Part shown: piece after piece, positions 1 to 7,784 of the stretch
Position numbering within the stretch: position 1 is the first letter of the stretch
Layout: every line of letters starts with the position of its first letter
Virus record (IMG/VR): IMGVR_UViG_3300034093_004958
Location: 1 to 56,483 of that record
DNA from: a virus
Direction: 5' to 3' (one strand)
Length of the DNA stretch: 56,483 nt
Position numbers and translations under genes: made by a program
The notes under the pieces: model-generated
Told to the model about the DNA's origin: nothing
What the model saw: only the letters and a program-made list of their open reading frames with translations
Databases searched by the model: none

Positions 1-82
1 AGTATTTATCATATCTTACTCCAGCACGATTCAAAGCAATCTGCCCACAACTCATTCCGTCAAATAAACTTAATACATTCAT
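1..82 (-). CDS. DNA (cytosine-5) methyltransferase, N-terminal fragment cut by window edge
   Basis: Only the first 27 codons are inside the window, read leftward from an ATG at 82. They begin MNVLSLFDGMSCGQIALNRA, which matches the SAM-binding motif I of C5-cytosine methyltransferases (LFDG.s.G..al..aG). The enzyme transfers a methyl group from S-adenosylmethionine to cytosine in DNA; phages use it to protect DNA from host restriction. The window also carries a SAM synthetase at 11.1 kb, so SAM supply may be linked. Specificity cannot be judged from this fragment. The leader in front of the start is one copy of a 43-bp direct repeat. Confidence 0.85.
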   Translation of the reverse strand, partial: MNVLSLFDGMSCGQIALNRAGVRYDKY

Positions 83-84
83 AT

Positions 85-127
85 CATTCTCACATAAAAA
101 TATCTATTTAATTATAGTTATTTATTT
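85..127. repeat. 43-bp direct repeat, copy 1 (left of HNH gene)
   Basis: Bases 85-127 are identical to 700-742 over 43 nt, beginning CATTCTCACATAAAAATATC. This copy lies between the methyltransferase start and the HNH endonuclease stop. The two copies are 615 bp apart and bracket the HNH gene. Confidence 0.9.
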
Positions 128-639
128 TATTTTATTTCTACATGTTTCCAAAACTTTCTTCTTAAAATCCTGCTTACCTGCTGTTGACCAATCCCAAAAT
201 GATCCGCAATTCTTTGTTGAGTCCATTTTTCTATATTTCTTAAACGAAAGATTTCTATAACAATGGCTTCAGTTATTTTAGCACTTCCATTTTTTTCGCC
301 TTTAGCGTTTAACCCAAGTTTTTTAGCATGATCTATATTTTGTTTACATGTGCACCACTCAAGATTGCTAACATGATTATTTAATTTATTTCCGTCGATA
401 TGATTGACTTGTTTGTAATTATTTGGATTAGGTATAAAGCAAATAGCAACTAATCTATGTACAGAATATTTTTTTTCTGTACCATTAAACGATAAACCAA
501 CTCGCATATAACCCCTGGTATTATTAATACTAGGTATTTTTCGCTTTCTTTTGCCTGTACCACGATAATTAAAGCTATCAACATTTCCAAAATTAGAAAC
601 TTTATATCGCTCGCTAAAATCTTCCCAAAGTTCTTGCAT
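127..639 (-). CDS. HNH homing endonuclease (NUMOD4 + HNH + HTH)
   Basis: A 170-residue protein with the usual order of phage free-standing homing endonucleases. An N-terminal NUMOD4-like segment (LWEDFSERYKVSNFGNVDS) is followed by an HNH core near residues 60-105 (VHRLVA, NHIDGNKLNNHVSNLEW) and a C-terminal helix-turn-helix (WTQQRIADHFGIGQQQVSRI), probably for DNA recognition. Such enzymes cut intron-less or HNH-less alleles and spread by repair. Flanking 43-bp direct repeats suggest the gene arrived with a copy of its neighbour's leader. It sits between the methyltransferase and a hypothetical gene on the same strand. Confident on family, not on target. Confidence 0.9.
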   Translation of the reverse strand: MQELWEDFSERYKVSNFGNVDSFNYRGTGKRKRKIPSINNTRGYMRVGLSFNGTEKKYSVHRLVAICFIPNPNNYKQVNHIDGNKLNNHVSNLEWCTCKQNIDHAKKLGLNAKGEKNGSAKITEAIVIEIFRLRNIEKWTQQRIADHFGIGQQQVSRILRRKFWKHVEIK

Positions 640-699
640 CTCACATTTCCATAATATTTATTATTTATGTTTTAGTAGAAACACAATAAAAAGATATGA

Positions 700-742
700 C
701 ATTCTCACATAAAAATATCTATTTAATTATAGTTATTTATTT
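700..742. repeat. 43-bp direct repeat, copy 2 (right of HNH gene)
   Basis: Identical to 85-127. On the minus strand each copy lies just downstream of a stop codon (that of the 741-1043 gene here, that of the HNH gene at copy 1) and upstream of the next gene. The repeat therefore behaves as a duplicated intergenic leader. Confidence 0.9.
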
Positions 743-1043
743 AATTTTGTTTAATATGTAAAGTATCTTTCATTTTTATTAAATCATCTTTAACTTCTTC
801 AAAGTTATCAGGAGAAAAAACATCTGTTCTATAAGACATTTTAAATCTAAAACTGGAGTCAGAGTAGAATCCTTTCTTTACTGATTCATTTGTTTTATCA
901 CAAAATCCTCTGCGAACTGCTTCGTCTCTTACGTACCTTGCAAGTAAAAAGGATTCTTTAGTAGGAGAAATTTCATGCACAGCGTTTGCTACCCACTCAG
1001 GAAGCCCAAGTTTATTTACAATATTTTTCCTATGATCACCCAT
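741..1043 (-). CDS. hypothetical protein, 100 aa
   Basis: I do not recognise this protein. It is a small, charged, soluble 100-residue protein starting MGDHRKNIVNKLGLPEWVAN, with no signal peptide or membrane segment and no clear motif. The second half is rich in Phe, Ser and Asp/Lys. It lies upstream of the HNH gene in a minus-strand run, and its stop overlaps the end of repeat copy 2. The open frame and tight spacing to neighbours support a real gene. Confidence 0.6.
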   Translation of the reverse strand: MGDHRKNIVNKLGLPEWVANAVHEISPTKESFLLARYVRDEAVRRGFCDKTNESVKKGFYSDSSFRFKMSYRTDVFSPDNFEEVKDDLIKMKDTLHIKQN

Positions 1044-1066
1044 ATGTATCCATTAATAGAAACATT

Positions 1067-1615
1067 TTAATTACCTGAAAAGTCTATTCTTCTTGAAACA
1101 AAAGTATATGTACTATACTCTAATGTAACTATAAGCTTACCACATCCATATTTATTTTTATCCCAAGATACCCATGTATTATCTTCATTCTCTTCGGTTG
1201 GATATCCCCATGAATCATAGGAATCTAATAAAACATGGAACAATTTTTGATTCAGTAGTTCCTCGTTCTTAGTTTGCCAAGTTTCGGTAATATGTGATAT
1301 ACCTTTACTTCCTACAGCGACCCAAAGGCTCCATTCATATGCTTTGTCTTTATGATAAATTATAAACTCTTTTTCTTTTGAATTATTTCTTTTTACTTTT
1401 ATTAACTTGACACCAGTTTTCTTGGATAAGTCTCGTAAAAAAGCTATAGCTTGAATAGAATCCCTCGCAGGGTTTTCAAGGTCTTTAATACAAGGTGAGG
1501 TCATATATGTATTAACTACTTTAAAAAAGTAGTCATACTTAGATTTTGTATCCTTTGCATAGACTGGAAAAAGAGAGAGGAAGAAGAGAAGAATAATGCT
1601 GCTTATATACTTCAT
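1067..1615 (-). CDS. exported protein of unknown function
   Basis: I chose the ATG at 1615 because it gives a clean signal peptide, MKYISSIILLFFLSLFPVYA, with likely cleavage after VYA. An upstream ATG at 1642 would add nine charged residues in front of it. The mature part is about 160 residues, mixed alpha/beta, with two cysteines and many Trp/Tyr, and shows no motif I know. A CAAATATA on the plus strand at 1640-1647 reads as TATATTTG on this strand, like a Bacteroidota -7 element. It is one of several exported products in this window. Confidence 0.7.
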   Translation of the reverse strand: MKYISSIILLFFLSLFPVYAKDTKSKYDYFFKVVNTYMTSPCIKDLENPARDSIQAIAFLRDLSKKTGVKLIKVKRNNSKEKEFIIYHKDKAYEWSLWVAVGSKGISHITETWQTKNEELLNQKLFHVLLDSYDSWGYPTEENEDNTWVSWDKNKYGCGKLIVTLEYSTYTFVSRRIDFSGN

Positions 1616-1680
1616 ATATTTTCTTTTTAATAATTTATACAAATATAGTAATAAAAGTTTTTAAAAACTATATAAAAAAT

Positions 1681-2316
1681 TTATTCAATCTCATGATTAT
1701 AAAAATAGTAAGCTGTATTACCGTAACTTCTATCAATGTCTTCACTTGATCTTAGAGGATTATCAATTTTAATTTTGGGAGGATTATTTTTATCATAAGG
1801 GATGATAAAGTCTGGATTATGCCATCTTAATAAATTATTAGGTTGTATGCAAAAATTGCCATCTTCTAATTCTATAAATTGGTAGCATTTACTATCCATA
1901 TCTTGAGAATATCCTACATGTATTTCATTTACATCTGTATAATAGTCATCAATGGTAAAATGATAAATACCACTACGCCATTTCTTATCTCTACAAAATA
2001 CATCTACTCTTTTATGTTGTAAAAATTTAAAACAACATGTTGATATAGCACTAGATTGACAATCCCAAGTTTGTAACAATTGTAATCTAGTTTGTTCATT
2101 TGAAGACAAAATATCAAAATTTTCTTTATGAAAGAATGCATTGATTGGTATATTCCAAAATACTGCTCCAAGTTCACTTTGAAAGTGAAATAACATTGGA
2201 TAATTTATCATAGATTTCACCCCAAAGATATATCCCTGTAAATGTTTTTCATAACCTGTTATTTCCTTTCTGATATAACATTGTATATTAGGAGTGTTAG
2301 CATTTAATTGTGCCAT
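1681..2316 (-). CDS. hypothetical protein, 211 aa
   Basis: Not recognised. A 211-residue soluble protein starting MAQLNANTPNIQCYIRKE, rich in aromatic residues and Asn, with scattered cysteines (QTWDCQSSAISTCCF near the middle). It has no signal peptide and no membrane helix. It is transcribed leftward, downstream of a terminator hairpin that separates it from the GNAT gene. The even aromatic content and predicted beta strands would suit a compact beta-rich enzyme or virion protein, but that is a guess. Confidence 0.6.
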   Translation of the reverse strand: MAQLNANTPNIQCYIRKEITGYEKHLQGYIFGVKSMINYPMLFHFQSELGAVFWNIPINAFFHKENFDILSSNEQTRLQLLQTWDCQSSAISTCCFKFLQHKRVDVFCRDKKWRSGIYHFTIDDYYTDVNEIHVGYSQDMDSKCYQFIELEDGNFCIQPNNLLRWHNPDFIIPYDKNNPPKIKIDNPLRSSEDIDRSYGNTAYYFYNHEIE

Positions 2317-2380
2317 CTGATATTGTTTTTGAAATTATATATGTTTTATTGAGTATCAATTTTTATTACTTATAAAAAAA

Positions 2381-2412
2381 TAGCATATGATTTATGTATT
2401 CATCATATGCTA
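2381..2412 (-). terminator. rho-independent terminator after the GNAT gene
   Basis: An 11-bp perfect inverted repeat (TAGCATATGAT / ATCATATGCTA) is followed, on the minus strand, by a run of seven T. It sits just downstream of the stop of the 2444-2860 gene. Confidence 0.8.
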
Positions 2413-2443
2413 TAATATTATCTTAATTTATATAAATAGTAAT

Positions 2444-2860
2444 TTATAAAAATTTGTTATGTTCGTATACTTTAGAAAAGTTTGATGTTTTAAAGCCATG
2501 TTTTGCATAAAATTTTAATGAGTTTTCAGTAGCATTAAGAAAAATCCATTTAATTCCAAATTCTTTAACGTGGGATTCGAAATAATTTAATATTTTACTT
2601 CCATAACCGTTGCCTTGTTTCGCTGGATCTGTTGCAATATACCACAACATACATCCATCGTACGATAGTCTTTCAGCCAGTAACACAGAAACTAAGATAC
2701 TTCCCTCTTCATACAATCCGAAAGCAAAACACTCAGTATCTGTTATAAAGTTCAGAGTACTACTTATGTCAGGATAAGTACCCTCAGATGATCTGAGCGA
2801 GTCTTGTTTTAAGATCGCAAGAAGATTGTCGATGTCTCCCAATTCCAATTGTTTAATCAT
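2444..2860 (-). CDS. GNAT-family N-acetyltransferase
   Basis: A 138-residue protein of the usual size for a single GNAT domain. The acetyl-CoA loop (motif A) is visible as ATDPAKQGNGYGSKILNYF, followed by FLNATENSLKFYAKHGF, the typical end where a residue near the Tyr helps catalysis. GNAT enzymes transfer an acetyl group from acetyl-CoA to an amine on a protein or small molecule. The substrate cannot be told. Monocistronic, with its own terminator downstream. Phages use such enzymes to modify host proteins or nucleobases. Confidence 0.85.
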   Translation of the reverse strand: MIKQLELGDIDNLLAILKQDSLRSSEGTYPDISSTLNFITDTECFAFGLYEEGSILVSVLLAERLSYDGCMLWYIATDPAKQGNGYGSKILNYFESHVKEFGIKWIFLNATENSLKFYAKHGFKTSNFSKVYEHNKFL

Positions 2861-3344
2861 ATATTAATTGATTAATTTTTATAAGAAAAATTCAACATAT
2901 ACTAATCATTAATTAATATTGATTAGATACATATAAACTTTATCTTATTTTTTTGATATATCAGATTATTTTAAACGTTAAAGCCAATAGAATACACTTC
3001 ACCTTCATAGTCTTTCAAATTTGAAGATTAGTTATTACCGTTTTTAATTTTTGTAGTTCGTGAGGAAGAATTTAGCCAATGACTCGTTTGCTGCTTTTTT
3101 GTCCTTCAAAAGTGTAAACTTTTAATTACCTATATACAATAGAAAAAGTATAATACGTTAATGTATACTTTCCTATCTAGTGTTAGGTTTAAATTTATTA
3201 CTTTAATGGTAAGTATTATATATCTATTTTTTTTCTGTTTTTTTTCAAAAAAATGCTTTTTAGAAAAGTTTTTTCAAAATTTTTTTTATTTATGTAAATT
3301 TTTTAATTTTGTTAAATTTTTTTTTCAAAAAGGAGTAATCCACT
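2861..3344. other. gene-free divergent region, about 480 nt
   Basis: The leftward block ends here and a rightward gene starts. No convincing ORF is present. A TTTGATATATC motif on the plus strand at 2952-2962 resembles the phage-type promoter seen elsewhere. The next 180 nt are less AT-rich than the rest and contain short inverted repeats (such as TCAAATTTGA), so an untranslated RNA is possible. The stretch 3220-3330 is nearly pure T/A. Nothing more specific can be supported. Confidence 0.4.
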
Positions 3345-3728
3345 ATGGATTTACAATCATTTACTTTGGGGATTGTTAGTGTAGTGATATCGATTATGAT
3401 TGGTGTCATTATATTTACATTCTTGAGAGTGCAAAAGTATCGTAAAGAGATTACATCTCTGAAGGAAGATTTAAGGCATTTAAATAATTTTATGCATGAT
3501 TCTTTGCAAAAAACACAGGATCGTCTTTCGAAAATAATGGAAGGTGATAGGCAGGAAATGTTTAAAATGTTTGATGAATTCAAACGAGATTTGAATATTG
3601 TAAAAGAAGATATACAGTCAAAAGAATCTTCTCTTACTAGTCACATTAATCAACGATTCGATAAATTTGAAAATAGGCTAAATACTTCCTGTTTCAAAAG
3701 TAATAATGATGATACATTATATTCATAA
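3345..3728 (+). CDS. membrane-anchored coiled-coil protein
   Basis: A 127-residue protein with one N-terminal membrane helix (GIVSVVISIMIGVIIFTFL) and a long charged helix with heptad spacing from about residue 30 to 110. This is a single-pass inner-membrane protein with a cytoplasmic coiled coil. The start is fixed by a good Shine-Dalgarno, AAAAAGGAG, 9-10 nt upstream, which is rare in this genome. It is alone on its strand and has its own terminator. The architecture resembles the protein at 23782. Function unknown; phage membrane coiled coils can act in lysis control or exclusion. Confidence 0.75.
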   Translation: MDLQSFTLGIVSVVISIMIGVIIFTFLRVQKYRKEITSLKEDLRHLNNFMHDSLQKTQDRLSKIMEGDRQEMFKMFDEFKRDLNIVKEDIQSKESSLTSHINQRFDKFENRLNTSCFKSNNDDTLYS

Positions 3729-3750
3729 GTATAATTTAAATTAAAACAAA

Positions 3751-3784
3751 AAAGAGTCTTCTTTTCAGGAGACTCTTTTTTTGT
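3751..3784 (+). terminator. rho-independent terminator
   Basis: Stem AAAGAGTCT / AGACTCTTT with a 10-nt loop, then a T tract, 22 nt after the stop of the coiled-coil gene. Confidence 0.85.
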
Positions 3785-3894
3785 TCCCATACATCCCAAA
3801 TGCAAGATATATGAGACAGTTAACAGTTTTGATATTTAGTTAACATATTAATATACGAAAATAATTTTACTTATTATATTGCTTTTAAAAAATA

Positions 3895-5475
3895 TTAGCA
3901 ACCAGTTTTTTCTTTATATTCTGTTAGAATAGAAATTACTGATGGAATACTTTCTATTGGTATTTTATTTTCTTCTATTATTTCTAAATTCAAGCATGGA
4001 TTTGAACCGAACTCCAAGAACTGACGAATTATTTCTAATAGGCTAGAATCTTGTGTTTTAATGTATCTGCTGATGATTAAAACTATTGGTGTAAACCTTT
4101 TAGCTCCTGGAGCAAGAGCATTTAGGTTCATTCCTTTTTCTATGAACGATGAAATTAATTCTGAATAGTCTTTATATGATAATGAATCTTCACTTCCATT
4201 TGGGCTTATTTTTATTGATGATATGAAGAATGCAGATTTATTTTCTATTTCTTCTAAATTTTTTGAACTTTTATCATAATTTGGTAAATCCTTTAATACG
4301 ATAAGAGTTTTATATTTCTTTTCATATAATGCCTCTAAAAGAATATTTGATTTTCCATGTTCTTTTGTTCCAGCACCATCAGCACCTTTAGAAATCAGAT
4401 ACTTACACATTTTCATCGTTTCTATATCTTCTTGTTCTAAAGGTAGTGTTGGAGACTTTGAACTTATACACATCATAATAGGAGTCAATCCATTTTCTAA
4501 CTTTTCATTAATAGCTTCTGGATATTTATCAAAGTACGTTTTAATAATTTTTTCATTGAGAGTTTTTAATCCTAAAATCAAAACTTTATCTAGATCTTTT
4601 CTTGAAAGTTTTGAGAACAGATCAGTCTGATAAATCATTGTTGCTATGCTATCAAATTTCTTTTTAGGATCTTGTAAGTATTTATTTAAAAATGAACCGA
4701 GAGAATCTTTTAATACTGGATTATTAGTTTTCCAGAACTCCAAAAGAGATTCTATAAACTGTGGGTGGCTTTTGATAAAATCATCAAAGGAAACTTCACT
4801 ATTCCTATAATCTTTAAATTCAAAGTTCTTTTTTACACCAAGGAATAGTTGATGATTTAACATTTTATCCTTTTTATTATGAAAGATATAAAGAGGTGAA
4901 TCATTTGAATATGTTTCGTAATGCTCCCTTTCATTAGAAGGAGATGCTGTGCACCATTGTGCACCATCACACCAGAATCTAGACTGTGGATATGTAAGTG
5001 GGATTATAATCTGCCATTCAGGATCATCATGTATTTCAATATATTCGTCATGAATAGCAATCTTACTTTTAGCTTTCTTTTCTTTTAATCTTTCTTTTTT
5101 TGAGATATGCAGTTCATTTTCTTGAATGTAACTTGTAACTTCTCTTAGATCATCAAAAGTCTTTGCATTATTTATATTCTTGTATGTATTCTCTATTGGT
5201 AGACGTTGTTTCCCCAAATTATAAATACGTAGAAGTTCTTTGACATTACTTAGTTCAATCTTAAATTCAGAGAAGTCATATTTTTTGTACATATTAAAAA
5301 GCCACTGACGATACTCTTTATTTTCAGTCGGATCTGCATTTAATATTTCTTCACCTAATTCATCAGTCATCTGAACTCCATCTGTAGATGTATATTCAGA
5401 GAAATATGATTTATATAATTCTACATAATTCTTATCTTCAAATAAAAATTCAAACGATTTAAATGAGGTTATCAT
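3895..5475 (-). CDS. capsid-targeted protein with WCTA domain and ankyrin repeats
   Basis: A 526-residue protein. The N-terminus MITSFKSFEFLFED has the form of a T4-type capsid-targeting signal (Phe/Glu-rich amphipathic helix ending in a [LIF]xE site). Around residues 150-200 lies a domain with PLTYPQSRFWCDGAQWCTA followed by LYIFHNKKDK, shared with the 26800-28128 protein. The C-terminal half carries ankyrin-like units (NGLTPIMMCI, YLISKGADGAG, FIEKGMNLNA, FLEFGSNPCL). Ankyrin repeats bind other proteins. If packaged and injected, it could act on host proteins at the start of infection. Packaging is inferred from the N-terminus only. Confidence 0.75.
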   Translation of the reverse strand: MITSFKSFEFLFEDKNYVELYKSYFSEYTSTDGVQMTDELGEEILNADPTENKEYRQWLFNMYKKYDFSEFKIELSNVKELLRIYNLGKQRLPIENTYKNINNAKTFDDLREVTSYIQENELHISKKERLKEKKAKSKIAIHDEYIEIHDDPEWQIIIPLTYPQSRFWCDGAQWCTASPSNEREHYETYSNDSPLYIFHNKKDKMLNHQLFLGVKKNFEFKDYRNSEVSFDDFIKSHPQFIESLLEFWKTNNPVLKDSLGSFLNKYLQDPKKKFDSIATMIYQTDLFSKLSRKDLDKVLILGLKTLNEKIIKTYFDKYPEAINEKLENGLTPIMMCISSKSPTLPLEQEDIETMKMCKYLISKGADGAGTKEHGKSNILLEALYEKKYKTLIVLKDLPNYDKSSKNLEEIENKSAFFISSIKISPNGSEDSLSYKDYSELISSFIEKGMNLNALAPGAKRFTPIVLIISRYIKTQDSSLLEIIRQFLEFGSNPCLNLEIIEENKIPIESIPSVISILTEYKEKTGC

Positions 5476-5542
5476 ATATTTATTATTTTTAAACTAATAG
5501 CATAGTAACATATATATATATTAAATGTAAGGTAATTATAAA

Positions 5543-5579
5543 AAGAAAAAACCCACATGTTATACATAGGGTTTTTCTT
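5543..5579 (-). terminator. rho-independent terminator
   Basis: Inverted repeat AAAAACCC / GGGTTTTT with a long inner loop between the stop at 5606 and the start at 5475. On the minus strand it ends in a T-rich tract. Confidence 0.7.
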
Positions 5580-5605
5580 AATACAACTTTAGAATTATAT
5601 TTATA

Positions 5606-6121
5606 CTACAAAATATTTTCAAGTTCTTTCATTTTATTATATTTATTATCTAATTTTTCTTTGTCTATATCAAGAAATGAAATATCTTTTAAATCTTTAG
5701 TAAAAACTAATACTACTGCATCTTTCCTATTACTTCTTCTATAGATTCTGTATAATTCTGGGGATGTTACAAAGTTTTCTTTGTCTATTATCTTAGAATC
5801 TAAAAGCTCAATAAGTCTAGGTCTTTCTACTAATATCCACGATTTCTTAGTTTCAAATGCAATGACTTGAGCTTTACCGTGAACCCATCCTTTTTTTCCA
5901 TGAACATTTCTAAGTTCTAACCAATGTATATCTTCATTATAATCTTCATCGTTTCTATTAAGTTTTTTCATTGTTTTAACATCAATATTGATAGTAAATG
6001 AAAAATCCCAATGCTCGTGTATATCTTCATATTCAGAAGCCATTTTGGTTTCTCCAAAAATCTTGAAGAGTTCACATAAAAGATATTCTGCTTCTTTACC
6101 TTTTTTTAAAAATGATATCAT
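5606..6121 (-). CDS. putative PD-(D/E)XK-type nuclease-like phage protein
   Basis: A 171-residue protein with GKEAEYLLCELF at the N-terminus and a segment HWDFSFTINIDVKTMKK followed by HWLELRN. A Glu helix, then Asp, then an hDVK strand is the usual spacing of the PD-(D/E)XK nuclease fold. A later half (AQVIAFETKKSWILVER) completes a mixed sheet. A DNA-processing role is plausible but inferred; the active site was not proven. It is the first gene of a leftward pair with the gene at 3895, separated by a terminator. Confidence 0.5.
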   Translation of the reverse strand: MISFLKKGKEAEYLLCELFKIFGETKMASEYEDIHEHWDFSFTINIDVKTMKKLNRNDEDYNEDIHWLELRNVHGKKGWVHGKAQVIAFETKKSWILVERPRLIELLDSKIIDKENFVTSPELYRIYRRSNRKDAVVLVFTKDLKDISFLDIDKEKLDNKYNKMKELENIL

Positions 6122-6213
6122 GATGTATTTTAAATAATAATTAAAATTTCAAAAATTATGTGGTACTTATACTTTAAATATTATCAAGAATATTTAAACA
6201 ATTAGATACATAC

Positions 6214-6456
6214 TTACATTTTTTTTGTAGGATCAAATTCGTCATTAAGGTTTCCGCATTTTGTACAAATAGCTGTTTCAATAGGTATTAATACTTCTTC
6301 ACCATTTGGAGAAGCAATTGCTGAAAGTTTTTTAAACATTAATACTGGCTGAAAAAAGGTATTACCGCATTCCGCACACAATATATCAGTTGCAAGTGAA
6401 ATATCCAGTTGCATTTGTTGGTTTGGATTACCTTGTGAATTATTAGGTTTATTCAT
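6214..6456 (-). CDS. small zinc-ribbon protein of T4-like phages
   Basis: An 80-residue protein with two Cys pairs, CAEC near residue 27 and CTKC near residue 64, separated by a hydrophobic segment (PVLMFKKLSAIASPNGEEV). This is a zinc ribbon. The N-terminus is Asn/Gln rich and flexible. From memory, similar proteins are widespread in T4-like marine and freshwater phages and are often encoded among structural genes; the role is unknown. It is 17 nt downstream of the gene at 6473 and probably shares its message. Confidence 0.7.
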   Translation of the reverse strand: MNKPNNSQGNPNQQMQLDISLATDILCAECGNTFFQPVLMFKKLSAIASPNGEEVLIPIETAICTKCGNLNDEFDPTKKM

Positions 6457-6472
6457 TTTTTTTCCTTGAAAA

Positions 6473-6778
6473 TTAAAAATTTATTAATCCGATCTTTGCA
6501 TATTTAATTAAAGTATCCACACCTTTCCCACGATATTCAGTACTCTTACAAGTAAAAAAACCAGTACCTGGATAAAATTCAATAGTACCTTTTATACCTT
6601 TGATAATAAAGAAGCTATCATTAAATTTTGATTCATATATTAAACCAGATTTCTTTATCTTAGAAACTGCGAAATCTCTGCCAGCATCCTTTGAAGGGTC
6701 TTGTGGTTTTCTTTTATTGATTCCTTCATAAACTGGTTCACCGAAGAAATAACCTACGTTTTGTTCTTTTCTTTGCAT
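6473..6778 (-). CDS. hypothetical protein, 101 aa
   Basis: Not recognised. A basic 101-residue protein starting MQRKEQNVGYFFGEPVYEG, with a beta-rich second half (SFFIIKGIKGTIEFYPGTGFF). No signal or membrane segment. It precedes the zinc-ribbon gene with a 16-nt gap, so the two are likely co-transcribed. Confidence 0.6.
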   Translation of the reverse strand: MQRKEQNVGYFFGEPVYEGINKRKPQDPSKDAGRDFAVSKIKKSGLIYESKFNDSFFIIKGIKGTIEFYPGTGFFTCKSTEYRGKGVDTLIKYAKIGLINF

Positions 6779-6882
6779 GTTTCTTTAAAGTTAAATTATT
6801 TTAATTACGATATTCTTTTGATCTGAATTAATGAATTTTGTTGTTTTATGTTATAAAGGATAAACAAAAAAAGTTTAATTTT

Positions 6883-7314
6883 TTAATTTGATCTAAGATA
6901 ATCATATTCACAAGGTATCCATTTAATATATTCGAATAAATAATAAGATGCGATTGTATCATATTCAATTTTATCTATATCTATATTTAATTCTAAAGCA
7001 ATCTTATATCCCCTATCCCAAGCTTCAATCTCATCTTTCATTATTTGGAAAGATGCTATTTTATCAACAGGCTTATTTACACCAAGTTCATGTATCTTCC
7101 AATTTCGTTCTGAAAAAGAGTCATCGAATCTATTCATCATATGACCCAATTCATGTAATATTGAATATAACCAGGTCTTTGTGGGTTTGCTTCTCCATAC
7201 TTCTGTTATTAATCGTTCATTATGATCAAATGACCACATATTACTTTTAATAACTTCTATATTTTCTCTCATACAATAATAACGAATCAATGCATGTGAT
7301 CTTAAGATATCCAT
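6883..7314 (-). CDS. HExxH zinc metallopeptidase-like protein
   Basis: A 143-residue protein carrying SILHELGHMMNRF near residue 52, the HExxH zinc-binding and catalytic motif of zincin peptidases. A downstream Glu in KDEIEAWDRGYKIA could be the third ligand, as in IrrE/ImmA and SprT-type minimal zincins. ImmA-type proteases cleave repressors; a phage copy might cleave a host regulator. No signal peptide, so it acts in the cytoplasm. The substrate is unknown, and it lacks the helix-turn-helix often found with IrrE. Confidence 0.75.
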   Translation of the reverse strand: MDILRSHALIRYYCMRENIEVIKSNMWSFDHNERLITEVWRSKPTKTWLYSILHELGHMMNRFDDSFSERNWKIHELGVNKPVDKIASFQIMKDEIEAWDRGYKIALELNIDIDKIEYDTIASYYLFEYIKWIPCEYDYLRSN

Positions 7315-7339
7315 GTGAACTACCTAAACTGGATAGTAA

Positions 7340-7366
7340 AAGAAGTCTACCATAAGTAGACTTCTT
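7340..7366 (-). terminator. rho-independent terminator
   Basis: Perfect 11-bp stem AAGAAGTCTAC / GTAGACTTCTT with a 5-nt loop, T-rich on the minus strand. It lies between the small gene at 7392 and the metallopeptidase start. Confidence 0.8.
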
Positions 7367-7391
7367 AAACTTCAATGATTTTAAAAATATA

Positions 7392-7490
7392 TTATTTTTG
7401 TTTCATAACATTTTTAACAACAGCAACAACAGCGATAGCAAGTGCAGCAATAGATGCGATCTTTACAATTTTTTTCATAATATTCTTCAT
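7392..7490 (-). CDS. 32-aa membrane peptide
   Basis: A short ORF of 32 codons: MKNIMKKIVKIASIAALAIA, then VVAVVKN and a basic tail. It has one hydrophobic helix flanked by lysines and its own terminator hairpin downstream. A second in-frame ATG at 7478 gives 28 residues. The strict Lys/Ala/Val pattern and placement between a start and a terminator support a real gene. It may be a membrane-active peptide; no further call is possible. Confidence 0.55.
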   Translation of the reverse strand: MKNIMKKIVKIASIAALAIAVVAVVKNVMKQK

Positions 7491-7527
7491 TTGATTAAGT
7501 TATTTAATATATGTATCTAAATTCGTT

Positions 7528-7764
7528 TTAATTTTTAAAAGCTTCGCTATCTTCACTAGGTAAAGATTCATTTGTTGTGTGTTGTAGAATAATCGATAGG
7601 AGTGTTTTATAATCTCCTTTCACTGCCTCAGATGTTACAATATTAATTTCTTCTTGTAACCATCCTTCTTGTTGTGCTTGGATTGAAAATGCTAAAAGTA
7701 AATTAATAGCATTACCATCTAATTTTTTTGTATCCAAGGTGATTGGGTTTTTTGGTACTAACAT
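7528..7764 (-). CDS. conserved small phage protein (GNAxxLL / GDY type)
   Basis: A 78-residue acidic helical protein with LDGNAINLLLAFSIQAQQEG and VKGDYKTLLSIILQH. This pattern (hydrophobic helix starting GNA, later sGDY..ll) resembles a small protein family I recall from many tailed phages, of unknown function. It has no signal or membrane helix. It follows the exported protein at 7785 by 20 nt, so the two are probably one message. Confidence 0.65.
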   Translation of the reverse strand: MLVPKNPITLDTKKLDGNAINLLLAFSIQAQQEGWLQEEINIVTSEAVKGDYKTLLSIILQHTTNESLPSEDSEAFKN

Positions 7765-7784
7765 ACTTCCTCTTTAAATGTGAA

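Noticed and set aside
3161-3379. 72-aa Phe-rich plus-strand ORF
   Set aside because: It is the translation of an A/T-only tract, overlaps the real start at 3345 in another frame, and has no ribosome site.
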